Assembly (NCBI RefSeq): GCF_001953355.1 | Contig: NZ_MPIY01000007.1 | Coordinates: 123,636-187,635, forward strand | Direction: 5' to 3' | Source: Polynucleobacter sphagniphilus | Lineage (GTDB): Bacteria; Pseudomonadota; Gammaproteobacteria; Burkholderiales; Burkholderiaceae | DNA: 64,000 bases | In this document: one piece after another, positions 1 through 9,193 of the stretch | Layout: the number at the start of each line of letters is the position of its first letter | Position numbering within the stretch: position 1 is the first letter of the stretch | The notes under the pieces: model-generated | What the model was told of the DNA's origin: nothing | Seen by the model: the letters and a program-made list of their open reading frames with translations, nothing else | Databases searched by the model: none | Program-made: the position numbers and the translations under genes

Positions 1-1643
1 GCATTCTGGTTGGCATTCACGCCACGCCAAAAACCCGGAGGAACCGACGTATTGCGCATGGCATGATCAACCATCAAATTAGGGAAGGTGTAATTGATGG
101 CCGCTTCACCACTCGCATCTAAACCCTGAAATACAGCCGGATCTTTACCTTTATTTTGATCCACGATCCAAGGGCGTACAGCCGATAAAATCGACTGGCC
201 GGATAGGCGCATATCAAGGCCAGTTAGATTTTTCTTATCGTCAAAGGATCCAGTCAATTTACACATCATCACAGGGTGATAATGATCATGAGTCATATCC
301 TCTTCACGCGTCCAGATCAACTTGATATGAGTACTAGGGATTTGTTTGGCAATCAACACGGCTTGGGTAGCATAATCCTGAAACGCGCCACGACGCCCAA
401 AACCACCACCTAAATTGACTTTATAAACATTGCAATTTTCTGCAGCCAAACCAGAGGCAGCAATCACTGCTGCAAAGGTTGCCTCACCGTCTTGAGTTGG
501 CGCCCACACTTCGCAGAGCTCAGGAGTCCACTTGGCAGTAGCAGTTTGAGGCTCAAGAGTGGCATGAGATAAGAATGGAAAGAAGTAACTTGATTCAACC
601 TTTTTATTGGAGCTAGCAATAGCTGCTTTTACATCTCCATAAGAGTTACCAACGAAAGTATCATTGGCGACCAAACCTTCTTGTAGGCTTTTCAGAATGC
701 TGGCACTTGAGACGGCACCATTACCACCGTCATCCCACTCAATCTTGACTGCATCCATGGCTGTCTTGGCATGCCAAAAGGTATCAGCTACCACAGCAAC
801 AGCATCAGCCCCAACCGGAACAACCTTTTTAACGCCCTTCATACCTAATGCTGCAGTGGCATCGTAGCTTTTGACTTTGCCACCAAATACTGGGCATTGA
901 CGAATATTGGCCACTAGCATGCCAGGGAATTTCAAATCGATGGCGTAGATTTGGCGGCCCGTCACCTTATCAGCGACACCATCAATTCGATCTACTGGTT
1001 TACCAATTAATTTCCACTGCTTCGGATCCTTCAATGGCACCTCGGTTGGCACAGGCAACTGAGAGGCTGCAACAGACACCTTACCAAATGTGGTTTTGCG
1101 TCCAGTAGGAGTGTGCGTAATGACGCCCTTTAGTACTACACACTCAGAAACAGGCACACCCCAAGCATTTGCAGCTGCCTGAATGAGCATTATGCGTGCA
1201 GCAGCACCGCCTTTGCGCACATACTGCTCTGACGTACGAATACCACGACTACCACCTGTTGAGAAACTACCCCAAACTTGCTTGCGCTTGAGACTCTCTT
1301 CTGGGCTTGGATACTCATAACTGACTTTGCTCCAATCGCACTCCAGCTCTTCAGCAACCATTTGCGCTAAACCAGTAATCGTTCCCTGACCCATCTCAGA
1401 GCGCACGATGCGCACTACTACATCATCATTTGGCTTGACCACAACCCACACACCAATCTCTGGTGTTGAGAGGGGTGCCATAGAAGTTGTCCCAGTCCCC
1501 ATCGCTGCATGGGCTTCAGACATGATGGAGAAATCAAATCCAATGGCAAGACCGGTTGCAATAGCAGTACTTCCAACAATAAAACTTCTACGTGAGGTAT
1601 TTGTCATAGCGTTTTTTTCAATATTCTTGATTGATGTTGTCAT
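1..1643 (-). CDS. Molybdopterin-binding subunit of xanthine dehydrogenase/isoquinoline 1-oxidoreductase family, partial
   Basis: Large catalytic subunit of a periplasmic molybdenum hydroxylase that would oxidise an N-heterocycle or aldehyde and pass electrons to the 2Fe-2S partner encoded just before it. About 547 residues are in the window; the C-terminus lies beyond the left edge. Near the N-terminus there is a twin-arginine signal (SRRSFIVG, R18-R19) followed by a hydrophobic stretch, as expected for export of the folded cofactor enzyme. A glycine-rich cofactor motif, GGGFGRRG, starts near residue 412. The ATG at 1643 has AAGGA shortly upstream and lies 9 bases after the stop of the 2Fe-2S gene; an in-frame ATG at 1607 is possible but would put the twin arginines closer to the start. 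The family is clear, the substrate is not. Confidence 0.88.
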   Translation of the reverse strand, partial: MTTSIKNIEKNAMTNTSRRSFIVGSTAIATGLAIGFDFSIMSEAHAAMGTGTTSMAPLSTPEIGVWVVVKPNDDVVVRIVRSEMGQGTITGLAQMVAEELECDWSKVSYEYPSPEESLKRKQVWGSFSTGGSRGIRTSEQYVRKGGAAARIMLIQAAANAWGVPVSECVVLKGVITHTPTGRKTTFGKVSVAASQLPVPTEVPLKDPKQWKLIGKPVDRIDGVADKVTGRQIYAIDLKFPGMLVANIRQCPVFGGKVKSYDATAALGMKGVKKVVPVGADAVAVVADTFWHAKTAMDAVKIEWDDGGNGAVSSASILKSLQEGLVANDTFVGNSYGDVKAAIASSNKKVESSYFFPFLSHATLEPQTATAKWTPELCEVWAPTQDGEATFAAVIAASGLAAENCNVYKVNLGGGFGRRGAFQDYATQAVLIAKQIPSTHIKLIWTREEDMTHDHYHPVMMCKLTGSFDDKKNLTGLDMRLSGQSILSAVRPWIVDQNKGKDPAVFQGLDASGEAAINYTFPNLMVDHAMRNTSVPPGFWRGVNANQN

Positions 1644-1652
1644 GATTTTTCC

Positions 1653-2102
1653 TTAAGCCTTGGTGACAGCATGGATCGCTTGACGCACTTGCTGGAAAGT
1701 ACCGCAACGACAGATATTCGTAATAGCCTCATCGATCTGAGCATCGGTTGGTTTTGGGTTGGTACGCAATAGAGCTGTTGTAGCCATCACAATGCCGGAT
1801 TGGCAGTAGCCGCACTGCGGAACTTGGTTATCTACCCACGCCTTTTGAATCTTAGACAATTGACCATTTTTTTCCAAGCTCTCAATGGTTTCAATTTTCT
1901 TGCCCTCGGCGGCCGATACCGGCAAAGAGCAACTGCGCATGGCAACGCCTTCAAACAAGACTGTACAAGCACCACATTGACCGACGCCGCAACCATATTT
2001 GGTCCCGGTCAAGCCAACTTGCTCGCGAATAGCCCATAACAATGGGGTGTCCGGGTCGACATCTACCTTGTATTTTTTGCCATTGACATTTAATTCGGTC
2101 AT
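1653..2102 (-). CDS. 2Fe-2S subunit of molybdenum hydroxylase (IorA/CoxS type)
   Basis: Small iron-sulfur subunit, 149 residues, the usual size, that relays electrons from the molybdopterin subunit encoded immediately downstream. Both cluster-binding regions are visible: the plant-ferredoxin-like motif C38-x4-C43-x2-C46 with C58, and the C-terminal helical domain with C97-x2-C100 and C131-R-C133. No medium FAD subunit gene lies next to it, which fits the two-subunit isoquinoline-oxidoreductase type that uses a cytochrome acceptor. The ATG at 2102 has a strong AGGAG six bases upstream. It is the first gene of a leftward operon with the catalytic subunit and has no signal peptide, so the complex is probably carried out by the Tat signal of its partner. 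Confidence 0.92.
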   Translation of the reverse strand: MTELNVNGKKYKVDVDPDTPLLWAIREQVGLTGTKYGCGVGQCGACTVLFEGVAMRSCSLPVSAAEGKKIETIESLEKNGQLSKIQKAWVDNQVPQCGYCQSGIVMATTALLRTNPKPTDAQIDEAITNICRCGTFQQVRQAIHAVTKA

Positions 2103-2181
2103 GAGTGATCTCCTGAAGGTTTAATAATTTGAGTTTTATGGTCAAGGAACCGAAAAACCCTGTATTTCATGTGCTTATCTT

Positions 2182-2210
2182 AACTAAGAATTAGTTTATT
2201 GCGTTGCAAC
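2182..2210. promoter_or_regulatory. Two palindromes in divergent intergenic region
   Basis: Between the leftward 2Fe-2S gene and the rightward LrgA gene are two adjacent symmetric elements: AACTAA-GAA-TTAGTT at 2182-2196 and GTTGCAAC at 2203-2210. Their position in a 136-base divergent spacer suggests operators, but no regulator gene is adjacent and the assignment is inference. Confidence 0.3.
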
Positions 2211-2238
2211 AAATTATGACCCGAAGTAAGATCCATAC

Positions 2239-2589
2239 ATGATCTTCGGACTTGTACAAATACTCTTCTTTCAAAGCCTGGGGGAGCTCGTTTCAAAGTC
2301 GGTTCTCCCCACCCTCCCAGGCCCAGTGATTGGCTTGATTCTTCTGTTGGGCTGGCTGGTCTTGCGTAAGGGCATTAACTCTGACTTAGCAATCGTCGCT
2401 GATGGGTTTAGCCAATATCTTGGCCTCTTATTTGTTCCGGCGGCAGTAGGTGTGGTGCTGTACCTGCCTCAGCTTCGAGAAAATGCCCTGGCCATCATAT
2501 GCGCCCTAGTTGGTAGTGTCATATTGACGATTGGTTCCAGCGCAGTAGTGGTTCGTTTTCTCCATGCGAAATTGGATCGAGATGAGTAA
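2239..2589 (+). CDS. CidA/LrgA family holin-like membrane protein
   Basis: Small inner-membrane protein of 116 residues with about four hydrophobic segments and the LPGPVIGL motif typical of CidA/LrgA. In this family LrgA-type proteins act with LrgB-type proteins in murein hydrolase control, overflow metabolism or pyruvate/glycolate transport, depending on the organism. The last bases overlap the start of the LrgB gene by 8 nt, so the two are translated as a pair. First gene of a rightward run. Which physiological role applies here cannot be told from sequence. Confidence 0.85.
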   Translation: MIFGLVQILFFQSLGELVSKSVLPTLPGPVIGLILLLGWLVLRKGINSDLAIVADGFSQYLGLLFVPAAVGVVLYLPQLRENALAIICALVGSVILTIGSSAVVVRFLHAKLDRDE

Positions 2590-3310
2590 AGAACACACCA
2601 TCTTCGAGATCTGGGTTTATCTATCCGGTAGCCCACTCTTTGCACTCTTCCTAACCTTGACCGCCTACCAAATCGGCTTAACCATCTATCGTCACTTCAA
2701 ACAAAATCCATTAGCCAACCCAGTAGCCATCGCTATCATTTTGGTTGCATGCACCATTCAATTAATTGATATGCCGTATTCAACCTATTTTGAAGGCGCG
2801 CAATTTATTCACTTTCTATTAGGCTCTGCCACAGTTTCTTTAGCCATTCCAATCTATCGAGGTTTGAGCAGTTTAAAAGGCAGGTCTTTGCCATTGCTCG
2901 CTGCTCTGGTCACTGGCGGACTGATGTCCATTTTTAGCGCAGTTAATATCGCCAAATTATTAGGTGCTGATAACAGCATTATTGGTGGCATGTACCCTAA
3001 ATCAGTTACTGCGCCTATTGCCATGGGCATTGCAGAGCGGATTGGCGTATCACCTACTTTAACGGCGATCTTTGCTGTGGCTACCGGAATTCTCGGAGCC
3101 ATCTTGGCGCCCTTTGTGCTCAATGCCCTAGGCATGAAAGCCTGGTGGCAGCGTGGCTTTGCCATCGGCATTGGTGCACATGGTATCGGCACCTCTAGGG
3201 CGTTTAGCATTCACCCTGAAGCTGGTACCTATGCCAGTCTGGCGATGGGCATGAATGGTATCTTGAGTGCGGTTGCAATTCCCATCCTATATCACCTATT
3301 TAATCAATAA
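2582..3310 (+). CDS. LrgB family membrane protein
   Basis: Partner of the upstream LrgA-like protein. It is 242 residues from the ATG at 2582, which sits inside the end of lrgA; an in-frame ATG at 2564 would add six residues but overlap lrgA more. Multiple membrane segments are visible, as is the conserved LrgB-type core PKSVTAPIAMGIAERIG followed by the glycine-rich GIGAHGIGTSRA segment. Length and motif match the family well. Bug and gamma-glutamyltransferase genes follow with very short spacers, so the four may share a transcript. Confidence 0.9.
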   Translation: MSKEHTIFEIWVYLSGSPLFALFLTLTAYQIGLTIYRHFKQNPLANPVAIAIILVACTIQLIDMPYSTYFEGAQFIHFLLGSATVSLAIPIYRGLSSLKGRSLPLLAALVTGGLMSIFSAVNIAKLLGADNSIIGGMYPKSVTAPIAMGIAERIGVSPTLTAIFAVATGILGAILAPFVLNALGMKAWWQRGFAIGIGAHGIGTSRAFSIHPEAGTYASLAMGMNGILSAVAIPILYHLFNQ

Positions 3311-3315
3311 TCCCT

Positions 3316-4293
3316 ATGAAAATCCTCAAATCAGCCCTCATAGGCTGCGCCCTACTCTTTAGTTTTTATCGCATTGCTATTGGAGCTGATGCTGACTGGC
3401 CCAAAAAACCCATCGTGGCAATTGTTGCTTTTCCAGCCGGGGGCTCTACCGATAGTTTTGCTCGAAATATTGCCTCCAACTTAGGTGAAGCACTTGGGCA
3501 ATCAGTCATGGTTGACAATAGGCCCGGTGCTGGTGGCATGATCGGCTTGCAGGCTGCTGCAAAAGCTGCCCCAGATGGTTATACGATCTTTTTTGGAGCA
3601 CTAACCAATCAAGCAATCTCACATAGTCTTTTTGCCAATGCAACAGTAGATATGCGCAAGGATTTAACACCGGTAGCGCTGATGGGAACTATCCCTCATT
3701 TACTGGTGGTGAACCCTTCTGTTCCCGCCAAAAATTTAACTGAATTAATTGCCTTTATAAAATCAAAAAACGGTAATTTCAATTACGCATCACAAGGCAA
3801 TGGCAGCCTATCCCATATAGAGGCCACTCTATTTATGCAGCGCATTGGCGCAACCGGCACGCATGTTCCCTATAAAGGCAGTAGCTTTGCTTTACCTGAT
3901 CTGATTGCCGGCAATACCCTCATGATGTTTGATAGCGTGACTGCTTCACTGCCACACATCCAAAGCGGCAAACTGAGGGCGATTGCAATGGCATCGGCTG
4001 AGCGTTCACCATTGTTACCTAATGTGCCCACACTAAGTCAAGAGGGCATGAAAAACTTTGATGTTGAAAACCTCTATGCCGTGTATGTACCCAAGGGCAC
4101 TCCACCAGCAATCGTTGACCGTTTAGACAATGCACTTGCAAAGATTGCAGCCAACAAGAACAATCAGGCTCGCCTCGCTTCCCAAGGTATTCGTGTGCAC
4201 TATGAAAATGCCGAGCACTTAGCGGTGATTACAAATACTGAATTCGAAAAATGGGCCAAGATAGTGAAGTTAGCTAATTTGAAGATCGATTAA
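3316..4293 (+). CDS. Bug-family (TctC-like) extracytoplasmic substrate-binding protein
   Basis: Periplasmic binding protein of 325 residues with an N-terminal signal peptide (hydrophobic segment ending near A24) and the family signatures FPAGGSTDSFAR and VDNRPGAGG, then PDGYT. Family members bind small carboxylates or related compounds and in some cases feed a TctAB permease. No TctA or TctB gene is nearby, which is common for Bug proteins in Burkholderiales. It starts 5 nt after lrgB, without an obvious Shine-Dalgarno, and is followed after 15 nt by a gamma-glutamyltransferase gene. Ligand unknown. Confidence 0.9.
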   Translation: MKILKSALIGCALLFSFYRIAIGADADWPKKPIVAIVAFPAGGSTDSFARNIASNLGEALGQSVMVDNRPGAGGMIGLQAAAKAAPDGYTIFFGALTNQAISHSLFANATVDMRKDLTPVALMGTIPHLLVVNPSVPAKNLTELIAFIKSKNGNFNYASQGNGSLSHIEATLFMQRIGATGTHVPYKGSSFALPDLIAGNTLMMFDSVTASLPHIQSGKLRAIAMASAERSPLLPNVPTLSQEGMKNFDVENLYAVYVPKGTPPAIVDRLDNALAKIAANKNNQARLASQGIRVHYENAEHLAVITNTEFEKWAKIVKLANLKID

Positions 4294-4308
4294 AAAGTAA
4301 CGAAAGCC

Positions 4309-5901
4309 TTGATGATTATTTCTCCTCCCTTTGGTGGTGGTCGCGCCCCAGTTTTGGCTCGCAATACTGTAGCCAGCTCACAACCACTAGCAACCCAGGC
4401 AGGCATAGAAGCTTTGCAAAATGGTGGTAATGCGGTTGATGCTGCTCTAGCAACGGCCATCACACTCACCGTAGTTGAACCCACCATGAATGGCCTCGGT
4501 GGTGATGGCTTTGCCATTATTTGGGATGGCAAAAAGTTACACGGCCTCAATGCTTCTGGTTGTGCTCCTGCAGCTTGGACCCCAGAGTATTTTGCCGGTC
4601 AATCTGCTATGCCATTGATTGGCTGGAATACAGTCACAGTCCCCGGCATGATCGCTGGATGGATTGAACTTTCGCGCAAATTTGGCAAGTTGCCATTTGC
4701 GCAATTATTTAAGCGCGCTATTGCTTATGCAGAAAGTGGTTTTCCGGTTTCGCCTGTCATTGCACGTCAATGGCGCGAGGCAATTCCGATATTAAAAAAT
4801 CAGCCCGGATTTACCGAATCATTTTTAATTGATGGCAAGGCACCCGCTGCCGGGCAAATTTGGCGCTATCCAGAACAAGCTAGAACCCTAAAAGAGATTG
4901 CTAACACTGAAGGTGAAGCATTCTATAGAGGCTCTCTTGCTAAAAGCATGGTCGATTTTGCCCAAAAAACGGGTGGCGTATTTACTCTGGAAGACTTTGC
5001 TAATTACCAAGCGCAGTGGGTTGAACCACTCGCATTTGATTATGGTGAATACACCTTACATGAAATTCCACCCAATGGCTCTGGCATTGTTGCGCAAATG
5101 GCCTTGGGTATTTTGCAGGCGGCCAATGTAAAGCAATACCCCGCAAACTCTGCCAAGCGTATTCATTTACAAGTTGAAGCAATGAGAATGGCCTTTGCTG
5201 ATGCATATGCGTTTATCTCTGAGCCAGCAACAATGGGTCTTTCCCCTTCTCAATTGCTTAACCCAGATTACCTAGCCAGTCGCGCTGCCTTAATCAATCA
5301 CGAGCAAGCGGGTGACTATGCTGCAGGTGACCCACACACTGGTGGCACCGTATATCTGTGCGCCGCTGATGAAGCGGGCATGATGATTTCTTATATTCAA
5401 TCGAATTTCAAGGGCTTTGGCTCGGGAGTTGTCGCTCCTGGCGGCATAGCGTTTCATAATCGCGGCATGAGCTTTAGTTTGATGGATGGCCACCCTAATC
5501 AAGTTGCCCCTGGTAAGCGCCCTTTTCATACCATCTTGCCGGCGTTTCTCACTAAGGACAGTAAACCCAGCATGGCATTTGGCGTGATGGGTGGCAATAT
5601 GCAACCGCAAGGACATCTACAATTTGTGATGCGCTTTGTGGATGAATACCTCAACCCGCAAGCTTGCTCAGATGCACCCCGTTGGCGGATTGATGATGCT
5701 GGCGAACTGACCGTTGAGACGTCGATGCCCAATGCAGTGGTTGAGGGATTGCGCCAAATGGGTCATGATGTTTTAGTGATGCCAGCCAATAGCTTGGATT
5801 TTGGTAGCGCGCAGGCTATTGCTTGCTTAGGTGATGATCCCGCTGATGGCTATATCGCCGGAAGTGATCACCGTCGCGATGGTCTCGCTGCTGGTTTCTG
5901 A
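4309..5901 (+). CDS. Gamma-glutamyltransferase family protein (Ntn hydrolase)
   Basis: 530-residue member of the gamma-glutamyltranspeptidase/cephalosporin acylase family, which self-cleaves before a threonine to make two chains. The N-terminal part has the typical GGNAVDAALATAI and the GLGGDGFAIIW segment. The likely nucleophile is T347 in HTGGTVYLCAAD; the later GGNMQPQGHLQF corresponds to the region that shapes the oxyanion site. No signal peptide is seen, so it is predicted cytoplasmic, unlike classical periplasmic Ggt. Substrate could be a gamma-glutamyl amide or another amide. The ATG at 4309 has only a weak ribosome-binding site; a strong bidirectional terminator follows. Confidence 0.87.
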   Translation: MMIISPPFGGGRAPVLARNTVASSQPLATQAGIEALQNGGNAVDAALATAITLTVVEPTMNGLGGDGFAIIWDGKKLHGLNASGCAPAAWTPEYFAGQSAMPLIGWNTVTVPGMIAGWIELSRKFGKLPFAQLFKRAIAYAESGFPVSPVIARQWREAIPILKNQPGFTESFLIDGKAPAAGQIWRYPEQARTLKEIANTEGEAFYRGSLAKSMVDFAQKTGGVFTLEDFANYQAQWVEPLAFDYGEYTLHEIPPNGSGIVAQMALGILQAANVKQYPANSAKRIHLQVEAMRMAFADAYAFISEPATMGLSPSQLLNPDYLASRAALINHEQAGDYAAGDPHTGGTVYLCAADEAGMMISYIQSNFKGFGSGVVAPGGIAFHNRGMSFSLMDGHPNQVAPGKRPFHTILPAFLTKDSKPSMAFGVMGGNMQPQGHLQFVMRFVDEYLNPQACSDAPRWRIDDAGELTVETSMPNAVVEGLRQMGHDVLVMPANSLDFGSAQAIACLGDDPADGYIAGSDHRRDGLAAGF

Positions 5902-5912
5902 AACCAGAAAAT

Positions 5913-5938
5913 AATAAAGCCACCTAGGTGGCTTTATT
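5913..5938. terminator. Bidirectional intrinsic terminator
   Basis: A perfect 26-base palindrome (AATAAAGCCACC mirrored across TA) lies 11 bases after the gamma-glutamyltransferase stop and before the convergent outer membrane protein gene. The stem is GC-rich in the middle with A/T tracts on both sides, so it can end transcripts from both directions. Confidence 0.85.
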
Positions 5939-5959
5939 TATCTTAATCCAACGACAGTA

Positions 5960-6784
5960 TTAGAAATTGATGGTAGCCGCCAACTGAGGGCCCGAGCTAG
6001 TGTAATTGGTTCCACCATGGTTATCAGGCAATACAAAACCCAACGCACGATAGGTCAAAGTCACATCACCCCACGAGAATGCATCACCAACACCGGCCTG
6101 CAATTGCCAGGTTGTGTCATTAGAGCCAGGGCCCTTACCGCCATCAGCATAGAAAGGGATAAACCAGGATGTATCGGCGATGCGGTAACGGCCTTTGAAA
6201 CCCACAATGGCGTCAGTTGTATGAAGATCGGAACTGCGACTTCTATTGCGATCTGCAGTAGTAGTGCCATCAATATTGACAATAGCTTGGCTATTGATCA
6301 CGGTAGTAGAGCTGATGTAGCGCAAACCAAGCAAGCCATCTAGATAGAGGCTGGCGGATTTATATGCGGTGTATGTGGCAGCACCGGTTAAAGCAGTTTG
6401 AGTAGTAGCCGCATTATCACCAACCGAGATTGTGCCATCACCATTTGGTGTATAGGCGGTGCGGCTAGAGCTGCCGTCCTTAAGCGACCAATACACCAAG
6501 TCAGCCATCATGCCCCAATCTCCCTTGTGAGCTTCAGCACTAAAGAGCGCACCAGCAGTGGCATCACTCAGATTTTGACTGATTGAGTTTGTGCTAGTTA
6601 CTGAGCGACGACCTTCGGTGAGCGTTGCTGAAGAAGCACTACCCCATCCATTAATTGATGCAGAAACACGCCAGTCGTCATTCACAACTGGTATAGGGTT
6701 GACAGTGACAGACTGCGCCTGAGCGCTTGCAAGCCCAGCAAGGGCAAGAATGGAGAATAAAGCTTTAGATAATTGAATTTTCAT
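5960..6784 (-). CDS. Putative outer membrane beta-barrel protein
   Basis: 274 residues. A clear signal peptide (MKIQLSKALFSIL..., cleavage near AQA-QS, about residue 24) is followed by alternating polar/hydrophobic stretches and glycine/aromatic-rich turns, ending in the C-terminal phenylalanine (ATINF) that typifies barrel substrates of the BAM complex. No named family was recognised. Middle segments such as GLLGLRYISS and FIPFYADGGKG resemble small Omp-like barrels of about 8-12 strands. It is transcribed alone, with a 93-base spacer from the helicase gene upstream. Function unknown; a surface adhesin-like or porin-like role is only a guess. Confidence 0.75.
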   Translation of the reverse strand: MKIQLSKALFSILALAGLASAQAQSVTVNPIPVVNDDWRVSASINGWGSASSATLTEGRRSVTSTNSISQNLSDATAGALFSAEAHKGDWGMMADLVYWSLKDGSSSRTAYTPNGDGTISVGDNAATTQTALTGAATYTAYKSASLYLDGLLGLRYISSTTVINSQAIVNIDGTTTADRNRSRSSDLHTTDAIVGFKGRYRIADTSWFIPFYADGGKGPGSNDTTWQLQAGVGDAFSWGDVTLTYRALGFVLPDNHGGTNYTSSGPQLAATINF

Positions 6785-6877
6785 GATTGGCTTAAATGCA
6801 GTTTAGTAATTCGAAATAAAAAAAGTTTGACCAATTAAATTGTACTAACCCGAACTTGAATAGGCACAATACTGTAT

Positions 6878-8224
6878 TTATAGCTTATTTGCACTATTTG
6901 AGGGCAAGCAATTGAGGTAGAAGCGCTTAATTTCGAGATCGCAGCTAATATCTTTTGCTTCTATCGGCCTTTGCAAGCTGATTCCCTCAATCGAGGTACA
7001 ACGGCTCAAAGCCACATAAACCTGCCCAGATGCAAAAGCACCCGACGAAAGATCTACCCTGACCTTATTAAGTGTTTTGCCCTGACTCTTATGAATAGTG
7101 ACAGCCCAAGCCAACATCAAAGGAATCTGCACATACGTACCAATAATTTGTGGGGATATCTTGCCGCTCATCATGTCATGGTCGTAGCGATAGGATTCCC
7201 ACTGATGGCCTTTTACCTCTACCGTATTGGAGTAAGGTCCATTTTGGACAGTCACCTTAACAGTATCGGGCAATAACTCGCGCACAATACCAATGGTGCC
7301 ATTGACCCAGCGCTTTGGAAAACCACTATCCGTTGCAGTGAACATGACACGTGCCCCAACCTTCAGGGCGAGGTTGTTTGGAGATGGCAAATTGCGTTCA
7401 TCAATATTGAACTTCCCTGTCGTCTTACCAATATAGAATTTGGCGTCCACCGCTAAAGCGCGGAGTCCTGCACCATTAATTTGATCAGCCCTTGCATTGG
7501 TTGTTGTTAGGGTAATCGTTTGCTCATCTTGTTCTTGATCCGGTCGAAAGCATTGGGTATTGAGGGTCTCAAGCGCCCCATCAATATCATGATTAATCCG
7601 AATGCGATTAAGCAATCCAGCAAAGTGCTCGTCTTTTTGACGGAATATTTTTGAGAGCTCCACCATGGTCACATCCTTACGATGCAAAGCCATGGAACAG
7701 AAAAAATAAGGCCCCTCGTAACCTCGACCTGCTAGCACCTCCATATCGGCGCCCGATACAACTGGGGGCAACTGAAAAAGGTCACCCACAAACATGACCT
7801 GAATGCCGCCAAAGGCTTGGTTTTTGTGGGGTCCATTAGCACGTAAAAATAAATCAATCGCATCGACTACATCCGTGCGGACCATCGATACTTCATCGAT
7901 GATCAATAAGCGGATATCTTTATATAGTCGCCTGTCTTTGAGGGGCTTAATATCCTCTTCCGGGAAAATGAGGCGCGGCGGCAGGCGAAAGAAGGAATGA
8001 ATAGTTACCCCCTTAACCTGCAAAGCAGCCACCCCAGTAGGCGCAACTACAACCACATTACCTGGAATATTTTCCCGAAGATAGCCAATTAAGGTGGTTT
8101 TACCAGTTCCCGCTTTGCCACTCACAAAGATATAGGGGTCGCCCCTCTCAATTGCATCAATCACCGCCTGATAGTCGGGGGTAATTTCTATTTCGGAAGA
8201 ATCGAGGGCTGCAGGACTGCTCAT
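6878..8224 (-). CDS. Pif1/RecD-like superfamily 1 DNA helicase
   Basis: 448-residue ATP-dependent 5'-3' helicase-like protein. Visible motifs: Walker A GKAGTGKTT at residues 36-44, motif Ia APTGVAA near 61, Walker B DEVSM at 110-114, motif III GDLFQLPPV, and the UvrD-like C-terminal motifs IHKSQGKTL and YVALSRC. Length and motif order fit the Pif1/RRM3 type found as stand-alone genes in many proteobacteria; there are no RecD N-terminal domains. It may act in resolving G-quadruplexes, R-loops or recombination intermediates. Leftward gene, with a separate RMD1-like gene 44 bases upstream. Confidence 0.9.
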   Translation of the reverse strand: MSSPAALDSSEIEITPDYQAVIDAIERGDPYIFVSGKAGTGKTTLIGYLRENIPGNVVVVAPTGVAALQVKGVTIHSFFRLPPRLIFPEEDIKPLKDRRLYKDIRLLIIDEVSMVRTDVVDAIDLFLRANGPHKNQAFGGIQVMFVGDLFQLPPVVSGADMEVLAGRGYEGPYFFCSMALHRKDVTMVELSKIFRQKDEHFAGLLNRIRINHDIDGALETLNTQCFRPDQEQDEQTITLTTTNARADQINGAGLRALAVDAKFYIGKTTGKFNIDERNLPSPNNLALKVGARVMFTATDSGFPKRWVNGTIGIVRELLPDTVKVTVQNGPYSNTVEVKGHQWESYRYDHDMMSGKISPQIIGTYVQIPLMLAWAVTIHKSQGKTLNKVRVDLSSGAFASGQVYVALSRCTSIEGISLQRPIEAKDISCDLEIKRFYLNCLPSNSANKL

Positions 8225-8268
8225 AGCCCTATTGTTTCATGAAAGTAAGATACTTGGCATGACTATTA

Positions 8269-9108
8269 CTAGTGAAAGAAGTAGCCATAGACCGAGAGTA
8301 AGAGCTCAATAAAAATCAGTACCAAAATATAGATCTCTACTTTATGAGAACTAGTGTAACGAATCGTTTCTAGCAGTGTGCTGGCGGTTCTGCCAATTGC
8401 TGCTAGCTTTGCTTCAATCTGCAAAGATCGCTCAGTTAACTCGTATTCATCCTCTAAACGTGCATGCAGTAATTGCAACTCTGGATTAGTTAGAAGAGAA
8501 TTAAAGCGATCGGTCACATCACCTCGATTGGCCATGCGCTGCTCTGCTAGAAGCATGGTACCAACGGTTTTCATGAGATTGCGCGTATTGATTGAGAAAG
8601 CGCCATCATCCGCTAAATCGAGCGCAAGCGGTTCAATCTTATCGAACTCACTACTGATACGACTCTCTAAAAAATCAATCTGATTAGACTTAGCCAAAAT
8701 TTCTGCAACGATCTTAATGCGATCTAGATCCGGAGCATGGAGATAGATGTCATCTCCATCCGGACCCTCTTCATGTTCAGGATCAATAACAATCAGCAAA
8801 GACTCTTCTGCAAAGCCCTCAATCATTCCGGAGCAGGCGGGTGTTAATAATTCTAGTAACCACTTCCTATCATCCTCGGTGGAGGCAAAAAGCACTACAC
8901 AGCCAAAACGGAAAATAACTGCAGCGCCTGATGACGGCAAACGCACTGTCAGAGGCGCCAATGAAATTAACGGTAATGACTTAAGCTGTTTGGTTTCAAT
9001 ATGATTGGCGATATTGAGCACCAAAGCATTCAACTGGTGCGTAGTATCCATGCCTTTCATTAAAGGACTTTGGTTAGTCGGTAAATTGAGGCCTAAGGGC
9101 TTATTCAT
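8269..9108 (-). CDS. RMD1/YagE family protein (DUF155)
   Basis: 279 residues. The central region matches the DUF155/RMD1 pattern: FRFGCVVLFASTEDD, then a long helical region and the ELTERSLQIEAKLAAIGRT-type segment, ending in one C-terminal transmembrane helix (about residues 257-276). Eukaryotic members (Rmd1, RMND1) are membrane-tethered and act in mitochondrial translation support; the bacterial role is unknown. It is probably anchored in the inner membrane with the bulk in the cytoplasm. Spacing to the helicase gene downstream is 44 bases, so co-transcription is possible. Confidence 0.85.
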   Translation of the reverse strand: MNKPLGLNLPTNQSPLMKGMDTTHQLNALVLNIANHIETKQLKSLPLISLAPLTVRLPSSGAAVIFRFGCVVLFASTEDDRKWLLELLTPACSGMIEGFAEESLLIVIDPEHEEGPDGDDIYLHAPDLDRIKIVAEILAKSNQIDFLESRISSEFDKIEPLALDLADDGAFSINTRNLMKTVGTMLLAEQRMANRGDVTDRFNSLLTNPELQLLHARLEDEYELTERSLQIEAKLAAIGRTASTLLETIRYTSSHKVEIYILVLIFIELLLSVYGYFFH

Positions 9109-9193
9109 AATGGAACTCTATTAAGATTTAATTAATATCATCTCATGAACTAGCGCTTAAATAGGCTACTATTAGATGGATGAAGAGGTGGAC

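Noticed and set aside
2854..3210. 118-codon open frame on the - strand inside lrgB
   Set aside because: Antisense to the conserved LrgB motif; codon pattern matches only the + strand.
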